Positions 32,749-39,922 of a stretch of 64,000 nucleotides of DNA are shown here, in pieces. Origin of the DNA: Streptomyces typhae (GTDB lineage: Bacteria > Actinomycetota > Actinomycetes > Streptomycetales > Streptomycetaceae); the NCBI RefSeq assembly GCF_009755605.1, contig NZ_WPNZ01000034.1:40403-104402 (forward strand). The letters run 5' to 3'. The notes beneath the pieces are model-generated. The model worked only from the letters and a program-made list of their open reading frames with translations. It was not told the origin of the DNA and made no database searches. Every line of letters starts with the position of its first letter. Positions within the stretch are counted from its first letter, which is position 1. Both the position numbers and the translations under genes were made by a program.

Positions 32749-34464
32749 ATGCCGGAGACAGCGGATCTCATCATGACCGGCGGCGACGTACTGACCGTCG
32801 ACGACGCGTTCTCCGTCGCCCAGGCGGTCGCCGTACGGGCCGGCCGGATCCTCGCCGTGGGCAGCGACGCGGAGATCACGGCACTCGCCGGACCCGGCAC
32901 CCGGGTCGTGGACCTGGCCGGGCGCACCGTACTGCCGGGGATCAACGACTCCCACCTGCACGCCGCCGCCTGGGCGCTGACCAGGCCACCGTTCGCGCTG
33001 GACCTCGGCCACCCCGCGGTGGAGTCGATCGCCGACATCACGGAGGCGGTGCGCAAGGCCGCGGCGGGCACGCCCGACGGGGAGTGGATCACCGGACTCG
33101 GCTGGGACGTCGGCTACCTCGCGGAGTGCCTGGCCGACCCGGTGCGCCGCCCGAACCGCGCCGACCTGGACACCGCCGCCCCCGACCATCCGGTCTGTCT
33201 CACGGACTTCTCCGGTCACATGGTGTGGGTGAACTCCAGGGCGCTCGAACTCGCCGGCGTCGGGCCGGGAACCGAGCCTCCGGCGGGCGGAGTGATCGAC
33301 ACCGATGCCGAGGGTGCTCCCACCGGCATCCTCAAGGAGACGGCACAGTCCCTCGTCCAGGCACTGGTGCCGCCCGTGACCGTCGACCAGCGCAAGGGGG
33401 CCATCCGCACGGCCGTGACCGCCCTGCACGCCCTGGGCATCACCAGCTACACCGAACCGGGACTCGGCCCGGGTGGTGCCGAGATCCTCGGCGGCGGCCT
33501 GGACACCGGCACCCTGCACGCCTACGTCGAACTGGCGCGCGCGGGCCAACTCGACACCCGGGTACGCGTGTTGCTGCTGCCGGCGCCCATGGGTGGCTCG
33601 GCGGCCGACGTGACCCTCGGCCTGGAGGGGCTCGCCGTACCGGACGACGTGGACGCGGCGAGGCTGGCCGTGATCGGCGTCAAGGTCTTCGCCGACGGGG
33701 TGCCGCCGAACGAGACCGCCTGGATGCACGAGCCCTACCCGGGCGGCGGCCACGGAGGCCTCTGCGTGCACGGCGCCGACGCCGGGCTCAAAGAGGCCGA
33801 ACTCGCCGAGATGATACGGGTCGCGCACAGCGCCGGACACCAGGTGGGCGTGCACGTGACCGGCGACCGGGCAATCGACTCCGTGGTCGACGCCTTCGTC
33901 GCCGCCCACCGGGCACACCCGCGACCGGACGCCCGCCACTACGTGATACACGGCGACTTCGCCTCCGAGCGGAGCCTCGCGAAACTGGCCGCGCACGGCT
34001 ACGGCATCAATATGAACCCGGCCATCAAGTGGACCATCGCGGACCTGATGGACGACATAGTCGGCAGCGAACGGTCGGACTACCAGTGGCCGGTGCGTTC
34101 CGCGGCGGACGCGGGGATCGCCATCTGTGTCGGCTCCGACGCCCCGATCACCGCGCCCGACTGGCGCAGGGGCGTCGCCGCCATGCTGCTGCGCGAGTCC
34201 AAGGCCACGGGCCGGGTGAGCGGCCCCGACCAGCGCGTCCCGCTGGAGACGGCGCTGCGCGCCTACACGGCCAACCCCGCCAGGCAGGACTTCGCCGAGT
34301 CCTGGAAGGGCAGCATCAAGCCGGGCAAGGTGGCCGACCTGTGCGTCCTCGGCGGCGACCTGCGCGCCACCGACCCGCACGACATCCCGAACCTGCCGGT
34401 GGACCTCACGGTCTTCGACGGGCGCGTCGTGTTCGAACGCGGGGCGGACACCGACTCCCGCTGA
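32749..34464 (+). CDS. YtcJ-type amidohydrolase (paralogue 2)
   Basis: The 571-residue protein has the usual length of YtcJ-like amidohydrolases. It carries LPGINDSHLHA, CLTDFSGHMVWVNS, VIGVKVFADGVPP (candidate carbamylated lysine), VGVHVTGDRAID, HYVIHGD and VGSDAPI. ATG at 32749 follows AGAAGGG. It is homologous to the shorter protein at 16166. Together with the two HSL hydrolases, two reductase-fold proteins and two phosphotriesterase-like proteins it suggests a doubled pathway. Amide, carbamate or formamide hydrolysis is expected. Confidence 0.87.
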   Translation: MPETADLIMTGGDVLTVDDAFSVAQAVAVRAGRILAVGSDAEITALAGPGTRVVDLAGRTVLPGINDSHLHAAAWALTRPPFALDLGHPAVESIADITEAVRKAAAGTPDGEWITGLGWDVGYLAECLADPVRRPNRADLDTAAPDHPVCLTDFSGHMVWVNSRALELAGVGPGTEPPAGGVIDTDAEGAPTGILKETAQSLVQALVPPVTVDQRKGAIRTAVTALHALGITSYTEPGLGPGGAEILGGGLDTGTLHAYVELARAGQLDTRVRVLLLPAPMGGSAADVTLGLEGLAVPDDVDAARLAVIGVKVFADGVPPNETAWMHEPYPGGGHGGLCVHGADAGLKEAELAEMIRVAHSAGHQVGVHVTGDRAIDSVVDAFVAAHRAHPRPDARHYVIHGDFASERSLAKLAAHGYGINMNPAIKWTIADLMDDIVGSERSDYQWPVRSAADAGIAICVGSDAPITAPDWRRGVAAMLLRESKATGRVSGPDQRVPLETALRAYTANPARQDFAESWKGSIKPGKVADLCVLGGDLRATDPHDIPNLPVDLTVFDGRVVFERGADTDSR

Positions 34465-34523
34465 GGCGGCGTACCGGGTCAGCGGCGTACCGGGGCGGCG
34501 GTGTACCGGGGCGGCGATGTGCG
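34465..34523. repeat. Short tandem repeats after the amidohydrolase gene
   Basis: Three to four copies of a 15-17 base unit around GCGGCGTACCGGG follow the stop codon directly. The rest of the 255-base gap to the next gene holds no gene; an AT-richer patch near 34600-34650 may be the promoter. Confidence 0.65.
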
Positions 34524-34719
34524 GGGCCGAGGCGCACCGCGGCCCCGGCGCACCACGTACCCGACACACCGCGGATCGAGAGTGGGGAACCATCGCCCGG
34601 ATGTTATGCCGACGTGATAGTAGGCATGAGGTGTCAGGGTCAGTAGCTTCGACGAGTGACGGGCGGTGCGTGCGCCCGTCGGCGCGAACCCCCCACAACT
34701 GCTTCGAGACGAGGTCCTC

Positions 34720-35667
34720 GTGAGCCGTAGACAACTCCCCCGCCTCCTGACCGCATCCGTCGTCCTGGCCCTCGGCGCCGGTACCGCGGCCGCCGCCCCC
34801 TCCACCGCCGGAACCGCGCAGGGCCGCGCCGCCGCCCCCTACTGCTACGACGAACCGTCGCAGCCGAACGCCGACGTGAGCGACCTCAAGGCGTCCTTCA
34901 ACTCCTCGAACTGGATGCGCACCCTCCAGACCATGTACAAGCGGCGCTGGCCCAGCGGTGAGGCGCTGGCGATCGCCCAGGCCAAGGACAAGTACTGGGA
35001 CCAGTTCGTGAACAAGCGGAACTTCGAGGGGTTCGCCGAGTCGATGATGGTGGCGATCCACGAGGAGACCCACATGTGGGACCTCGATCCGTCCCGGACC
35101 AGGTGGGACGTCCACATCGCGGCCTGGATCAACGCCGGTCAGCAGGCTCTGACCGTACCCGTGCACGGCGGTTTTCCCCGTAAGGAGATCCTGCCCCTGA
35201 TCAAGGACAGCCTCAGCTCCTCCATGGACGACATCTATCTGCGGGACAGGACCCAGGGCGAGTACCGCCTCCAGGGCGTGCTCGCGGAGCAGAACGCCGG
35301 TCTCACCGGACTGCCCGCGGTGACGGTGGTGCAGGAGTACATCAAGGGCGTCGGTGCCGGCAACGCCCGGGACATCGCCGCCACCAACCTGCGCTACCTG
35401 CTGCTGTATCTGCGGGTCGCCAAGGACAAGCACCCCGACTACTGGGCCAGGATCAAGGCCGAGCCGAAGCTGCGCGATCTGGTCCTGACCCAGTTCCTGC
35501 GCACGGCGTACTGGCTGGAGAAGTCCGCGCCGTACACCGGCAAGCTCGGCAGCCGCGACGCCGACAAGATCACCGCGACGAACTACGCCCCGGAGAACAT
35601 CGCCGTCCTGGAGGAGTTCACCGGCCGCAAGGTGCGTGTCGACGCGCAGAAGCACTGCACGGCCTGA
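34720..35667 (+). CDS. Secreted protein with HEETH motif, possible zinc peptidase
   Basis: GTG at 34720 gives 315 residues starting VSRRQLPRLLTASVVLALGA, a twin-basic signal peptide with likely cleavage after the AAA-rich stretch near residue 26. The mature protein is helical and contains AIHEETHMWDLD, an HExxH motif typical of zincin peptidases, with acidic residues shortly after. Two cysteines (PYCYDE near the start and KHC near the end) could form a disulfide. I do not recognise the family. HExxH can occur by chance, but its placement in an amphipathic helix after FAESMMV supports a metal site. Confidence 0.75.
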   Translation: MSRRQLPRLLTASVVLALGAGTAAAAPSTAGTAQGRAAAPYCYDEPSQPNADVSDLKASFNSSNWMRTLQTMYKRRWPSGEALAIAQAKDKYWDQFVNKRNFEGFAESMMVAIHEETHMWDLDPSRTRWDVHIAAWINAGQQALTVPVHGGFPRKEILPLIKDSLSSSMDDIYLRDRTQGEYRLQGVLAEQNAGLTGLPAVTVVQEYIKGVGAGNARDIAATNLRYLLLYLRVAKDKHPDYWARIKAEPKLRDLVLTQFLRTAYWLEKSAPYTGKLGSRDADKITATNYAPENIAVLEEFTGRKVRVDAQKHCTA

Positions 35668-35799
35668 GCCGCCCGCACGCGCCGCCGCAACTGCCGTAGC
35701 TTCCGTAGCCGTTCGCAACCGGCGCAACCGCTCACTCCAGCGGCTCGTGGTTGCCCCAGATCGCCTTGTACGGGTGGCGGGCCTGCCAGCGCTTGATGA

Positions 35800-35937
35800 G
35801 GTCGAGTGCCCCTCCTTGAGCGCTCCAGCAGGCATGTGGTCCTCACCCCCGCGGGCGAGGCGCTCCTGCACCACGGTCGGCACGCCCTCAACGCCATGAG
35901 CGCCGCTGCCGACAAGGCCCGCCGGGCCGGCACGTCC
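35800..35937 (+). pseudogene. Remnant of a LysR-family regulator
   Basis: A frame from 35806 reads PLLERSSRHVVLTPAGEALL, the characteristic end of a LysR winged helix, then HHGRHALNAMSAA of the linker helix. The first part of the helix-turn-helix and the whole effector domain are missing, and the frame runs into the RidA gene in opposite orientation. It is best read as a decayed fragment. The 130 bases before it hold no gene I can support. Confidence 0.6.
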
Positions 35938-35942
35938 CCGAT

Positions 35943-36368
35943 TCACTCCCCGGAGCCGACGATGGCGGTGACGCGGATCTCCACGCGCATGGCGGCGAGA
36001 CCGAGGACCGTGACACCGGTCTCGGTCCAGATGGGCGCGCGGCCTTCGAGGCGGCGGCGGAACTGCTCGGCCATGACCAGGTTGTGATCGTCTCCGATGG
36101 CGTCGTCTCCCGGTGCGACCTTGTGGTACGAGTTGACGTGGATGACGTCCTTCCAAGTCGCGCCGACCGTGGCGAGCGTGCGCTCCACGTTGTCGAAAGC
36201 CTGGATGATCTCGTCCTCCAGCGAGTCGGGGACGACCAGGTCGTCGTCCACCCCGGCCTGGCCGGAGATCTCGACCCGGTCGCCGACGCGGACGGCCCCG
36301 CTGTACCCGAGGGCCGCGTGCAGCTTCTCGCCGAAGCCCGGAGTGATACCGAAGGTGACGGTGCTCAT
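35943..36368 (-). CDS. RidA/YjgF-family protein
   Basis: The 141-residue protein has the RidA fold: YSGAVRVGDRVEISGQAG, IIQAFDNVERTLATVGATWKDVIHVNSYH and the final VEIRVTAIV, whose Arg is the carboxylate-binding residue of imine deaminases. It would hydrolyse reactive enamines/imines or act as a related hydrolase. It is divergent from a MarR regulator across a promoter with two matching operators, so it is probably that regulator's main target. Confidence 0.9.
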   Translation of the reverse strand: MSTVTFGITPGFGEKLHAALGYSGAVRVGDRVEISGQAGVDDDLVVPDSLEDEIIQAFDNVERTLATVGATWKDVIHVNSYHKVAPGDDAIGDDHNLVMAEQFRRRLEGRAPIWTETGVTVLGLAAMRVEIRVTAIVGSGE

Positions 36369-36412
36369 GATGCGCCTTCTTCCTGTCCACGGGGGACCCC
36401 CCCCCACACGTG

Positions 36413-36428
36413 ACTTCACGCGTAAAGT
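36413..36428. promoter_or_regulatory. Candidate MarR operator, copy 1
   Basis: ACTTCACGCGTAAAGT, an imperfect inverted repeat with ACTT/AAGT ends, in the divergent RidA/MarR promoter. A nearly identical site follows 33 bases on in the same orientation. Confidence 0.7.
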
Positions 36429-36445
36429 GATACTAGCAGCGGATG

Positions 36446-36461
36446 ACTTCAAGCGTAAAGT
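36446..36461. promoter_or_regulatory. Candidate MarR operator, copy 2
   Basis: ACTTCAAGCGTAAAGT differs from copy 1 at one base. The 33-base spacing is about three helical turns, placing two dimers on one face of the DNA, 34 bases before the MarR start. Confidence 0.7.
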
Positions 36462-36494
36462 GATGGCGGATTCGCCGGAGGAGCGGAACGACCC

Positions 36495-37115
36495 ATGAAC
36501 GGCACCGAGGGACCCATGAGCGACGCCGACGAACACGAGCACGAACACGGATACGAGACCGGGCGGGAGGCCGGGCAGGAGACCGAGCAGGAGGCCGGGC
36601 ACAGGACCGGGCACGAAAGCAGCGAAGAGCTGCGATGGCTCGACGAGCAGGAGAAGGCGGCGTGGACGGGACTGATCTCCCTCGTCCTTCTCCTCCCCGG
36701 CAAGCTGGAGTCACCCCTGCGGCAGGAACACGGCCTCACTCTGTTCGAGTACCTCGTACTCAGCCACCTCTCCGAGGCCCCGGAACGCAGGCTGCGGATG
36801 GGCGAGCTCGCCTTCCTCGCCAGCGGCTCCCTCTCCCGCCTGTCCAACGTCGTCAAGCGCTGCGAACAGCGCGGCTGGATCGTACGGAGGCCCGACCCGG
36901 CTGACGGCCGCTACACCCTCGCCGAACTCACCGAAGCGGGCTTCGACATCGTGCGACTGGCAGCGCCCACACACCTGCGTGCCGTACGCAGCATCGTCCT
37001 CGACTCGCTCGACACCACCGACCAGAAGGCCCTCGCCCGCGTGGCGGACAGACTGCGCATCGTCCCCGACGACTTCAGCCGGCAGCCGTCCCGCGGCACG
37101 CCACGGGACGAGTAG
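36495..37115 (+). CDS. MarR-family regulator with acidic/His-rich N-terminal extension
   Basis: The 206-residue protein has a winged-helix MarR core (about 55-190) with LTLFEYLVLSHLSEAPERRLRMGELA and SRLSNVVKRCEQRGWIVRRPDPADGRYTLAELTE. Ahead of it lies a charged segment rich in His, Glu and Gly (DEHEHEHGYETGREAGQETEQ), unusual for the family; it could bind metal or be disordered. ATG at 36495 follows GGAGGAG at a long spacing; ATG at 36516 is an alternative. It likely controls itself and the RidA gene. Confidence 0.88.
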   Translation: MNGTEGPMSDADEHEHEHGYETGREAGQETEQEAGHRTGHESSEELRWLDEQEKAAWTGLISLVLLLPGKLESPLRQEHGLTLFEYLVLSHLSEAPERRLRMGELAFLASGSLSRLSNVVKRCEQRGWIVRRPDPADGRYTLAELTEAGFDIVRLAAPTHLRAVRSIVLDSLDTTDQKALARVADRLRIVPDDFSRQPSRGTPRDE

Positions 37116-37165
37116 ACGCCGAGGTGCGGACCCGCCGCACCTGCCCCACCCCTGAGCCGAGTCCG

Positions 37166-37188
37166 CGGAGCGGCGCGGTGCCGCTCCG
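37166..37188. terminator. Terminator hairpin, MarR/kinase
   Basis: CGGAGCGGC pairs perfectly with GCCGCTCCG around a five-base loop between the convergent MarR and kinase genes. Confidence 0.65.
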
Positions 37189-37204
37189 GCCGGGCGGTCA
37201 GGCC

Positions 37205-39700
37205 CTAGCCGGCGCGGAGTTCGGCCACCGCCGCGCCCGCGAAGGTGGTGGCGAGGCGGCGCAGCCGTCTGTCGGACGGGTCGCCGCCGACGGTGACGTT
37301 CACCGTCTCGACGGCGTCGTCGCCGCGCGGATCCGTGTACGTGCGGTGGACGACTCGGACGAGGCAGGTCCGTGGGCCCTCCGCGTCCGCCTCGACGACG
37401 GCGCGGTGGCCGCCGACGCGGGTGAGGGTGCCGTCGTCGCCGGTCAGTGGCTGGCCGCGGTCGAACCGGATCTCCAGCCACAGGTCGCCGGTGGTGCTCG
37501 CCCACTTGCAGTCCCAGCCGCCGAAGCGGACGTCGGGGTCCTTCGCGTCGACTCCGGGCACCGCTTCGAGGTCCTCGGGACCGAGCAGCGCGCACGCGTC
37601 CTCGTGCACGAGTGAGACGTCGGGCGCGGGTGAACGTCGGCCGATACGGCCCTCGTTGAGTACGTCGACGGCCTTGGCCGCGGCGGCGTCGGCCATGGGG
37701 CAGAGCGGCGCGGCGCCCTCGTCCTGCTTCGCGACGACGGAGATGTTCACGTCCGGGTCCGCCGCGGGCAGCAGCGTCCGCACACAGGCGTCGCTGTCCT
37801 CGGCCTCCTGCACCACGCGCACGTCACCCTCGGTGCGCGGTGACGCGGGCAGGTCCGGGCCGCCGCCCGTGTCGAAGTGCACTTCCACGTCGACGGGTTC
37901 GTCGTCGCCGGTGTCCACGATGACGTCGCACCGGTCGAAGTTGCCGTAGTCCGGGTCGAGATCGGCCTCGCCGAACCGCTTGAGCACGGTGGGGTCGGCC
38001 AGGGCGCACGGGTCGGCGGTGCGGTGGTCGCCGATGACGGACCGCCCGGCCCCGGCCGACGCGGCGGTCCTTCCGCTTGCCTTTCCGTCCGGGTCGCCGC
38101 CGCGCTCTTCGTCCGACCCGAGCAGGGAGATGACGAGGGCGACGGCCAGTCCGAGAACGGCGGCTCCCCCGATCGCGCCCACGAGCCGGGCCCGGCCCCG
38201 CGGCAACCGCCCGAGCACCCGCCCTTCCCGCCGCTCGGGCACCCGCCCTTCCCGCCGCTCGGGCGCACCGGACTCCACGCCGCTCCGGCCCGCGCCCACA
38301 GGGGCGCCGACGTTTCGGCGCCCGCCGGTGCTTCCGTGGACGCCCGCACCTCTGTGGACGCCCGCGCCTCCGTGGCCACTCGTGCCTCCGTGGACGCCCG
38401 CACTCCCATGGAGGTCCAGGCCCACGTCTCCGGAGCCGCCTGTGCCTCCGCGGTCGCCACCCCGACCAGCGTGGCCGTCGACGCCTTCATGGCTGCTCGC
38501 GCTTCCCCGGCCCCGGCCGCCGCCGACTCCCGGGCCGTCGCCCGCTCTCGGGCCAGCACCCGCTCTCGGGCCCGCACCGCCTGTTCCCGCATCCGCATCC
38601 ATGCCCGCACCCGGGCTGGTTCCCGCAGCCGGGCTCGTCCCCGCGCCCACCCCGCTCCCCCGCCCGTCTCCGGCTCGCTCCGTCTCCGGTAACTCCCGCG
38701 TAGGGGCTGCCCATTCCGCCGTGGCGGCGAACTCCCCATCACTGGACCCTGAACCGAACTCGTCCCCTTCACCGCCCCTGCCCTCACGCCCGTTCCCTTC
38801 CTCCCCACCGAACGCGAGCGCACCCGCCCCCGACTCCCGGTCGGGAAGCGGCTCCTGAGGTCCCGCGTGCTCCTCCAGGAGCCGCTTCGCCTCCGCTGCG
38901 GACGGGCGGTTCGCCGGGTCCGGGTCGAGCAGGGCGGGCAGGATCTCCGCGAGCGGGCCGACGTCGCCGTCGAGGGCGACCTCGCCGCGTTCGGCCTCCC
39001 GTGCGGCTGCGTACGGGTCGACGTCGCGCCCTGCGTGCGGGCGGGGCGGGCGGCAGGTGACGACGGCGTACAGGAGGGCGGCGAGGGAGAAGACATCGGA
39101 GGCCGGTTCGGGGTGGCCGCGGACGACCTCGGGGGCGGCGTAGTCCGGGGTGTAGCCGACCATGCCGGGCGGGGTGATGGTCTGCTGGCCGCCGTAGCGG
39201 TACGCGGCACCGAAGTCCGCGAGCTTGGCGAGGCCTTCGGGGGTGACGACGACGTTGGCGGGCTTCACGTCGCCGTGCACGATGCCCCGGGCGTGCAGGG
39301 CGGCCAGGGCGTCGGCGATCTGGACGCCGACGCGGGCAGCGCGCGCGGGACCGAGCGGCGGCCTCCGATCGAGGCTGCCCCCGGAGACGTACTCCATGAC
39401 GAGCCACAGCGCCGAACTCCCGGCACCGGCGTCACCCGTCCCGGCGGCGGAACCGGTGGCCGTGACCGTGAGGACGTCGAACAGGGTGACGACGTGCGGA
39501 TGGCTGAAACGGGCGAGCGCGCGGGCCTCTGACTCCAGGCGGCCGACGGCGGCGTCGGGCTCGTCGGCGGCGTGCATCCGCTTGAGGACGACTTCGCGCG
39601 GCAACCGCAGATCGCTGGCCAGCCACACCTCGCCCATGCCTCCGCGCAAGGGCCCCCGCCGCAACCGGTAGCGCCCAACGACGGTAGTGCCCAGGCGCAC
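37205..39700 (-). CDS. Receptor-type Ser/Thr protein kinase with HGD catalytic loop
   Basis: GTG at 39700 follows GGGGGAG; 831 residues. The kinase domain (about 10-280) has RGGMGEVWLA, Lys40 in VVLKRM, IVHGDVKPANVV and DFGAAY. HGD instead of HRD makes it a non-RD kinase that may not need loop phosphorylation. A disordered Gly/Ala-rich linker with repeated GVHG, GAGTSP and ERREGRV blocks (about 290-500) leads to one membrane helix near residues 505-525. The outside part (about 530-831) has two similar DUF3558-like halves with paired cysteines (DPCALADPTVLKRFG and DACALLGPEDLEAVPG). It likely senses an extracellular ligand. Confidence 0.9.
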   Translation of the reverse strand: MRLGTTVVGRYRLRRGPLRGGMGEVWLASDLRLPREVVLKRMHAADEPDAAVGRLESEARALARFSHPHVVTLFDVLTVTATGSAAGTGDAGAGSSALWLVMEYVSGGSLDRRPPLGPARAARVGVQIADALAALHARGIVHGDVKPANVVVTPEGLAKLADFGAAYRYGGQQTITPPGMVGYTPDYAAPEVVRGHPEPASDVFSLAALLYAVVTCRPPRPHAGRDVDPYAAAREAERGEVALDGDVGPLAEILPALLDPDPANRPSAAEAKRLLEEHAGPQEPLPDRESGAGALAFGGEEGNGREGRGGEGDEFGSGSSDGEFAATAEWAAPTRELPETERAGDGRGSGVGAGTSPAAGTSPGAGMDADAGTGGAGPRAGAGPRAGDGPGVGGGRGRGSASSHEGVDGHAGRGGDRGGTGGSGDVGLDLHGSAGVHGGTSGHGGAGVHRGAGVHGSTGGRRNVGAPVGAGRSGVESGAPERREGRVPERREGRVLGRLPRGRARLVGAIGGAAVLGLAVALVISLLGSDEERGGDPDGKASGRTAASAGAGRSVIGDHRTADPCALADPTVLKRFGEADLDPDYGNFDRCDVIVDTGDDEPVDVEVHFDTGGGPDLPASPRTEGDVRVVQEAEDSDACVRTLLPAADPDVNISVVAKQDEGAAPLCPMADAAAAKAVDVLNEGRIGRRSPAPDVSLVHEDACALLGPEDLEAVPGVDAKDPDVRFGGWDCKWASTTGDLWLEIRFDRGQPLTGDDGTLTRVGGHRAVVEADAEGPRTCLVRVVHRTYTDPRGDDAVETVNVTVGGDPSDRRLRRLATTFAGAAVAELRAG
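38260..38700. repeat. Low-complexity coding repeats in the kinase linker
   Basis: Short direct repeats encode GVHGG, GAGTSP/GAGPRAG and a tandem ERREGRVP unit (two copies near 38225-38275). All are in frame. They are probably unstable in copy number. Confidence 0.7.
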
Positions 39701-39922
39701 CCCGACTCCCCCTCACCCATGTCACCCGAGGCCGGAACCCCGCTGCCTGCCGAGCGGAATCCGAACCTACTGGGTGCGCCGGGTGCCCCACACGTCCTTC
39801 ACGGGATGTTCGCGCCCCGCCCACCTCTCCTGCGAAGTGGTTCGCAACCTCCCCGTGGCGCCGGACTTTTTGGCATTCACCGAACCAGCTCACCGTCGGC
39901 GGCCACCGCGTCCCGCTGCACC

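Noticed and set aside
35730..35805. Leftward frame ending KRWQARHPYKAIWGNHEPLE.
   Set aside because: Too short and without a start; could be the tail of a decayed gene but no family could be assigned.
32716..36390. 1224-codon leftward frame opposite the amidohydrolase and secreted protein genes.
   Set aside because: Composition is that of an antisense shadow in high-GC DNA; the genes on the other strand have domains and ribosome sites.
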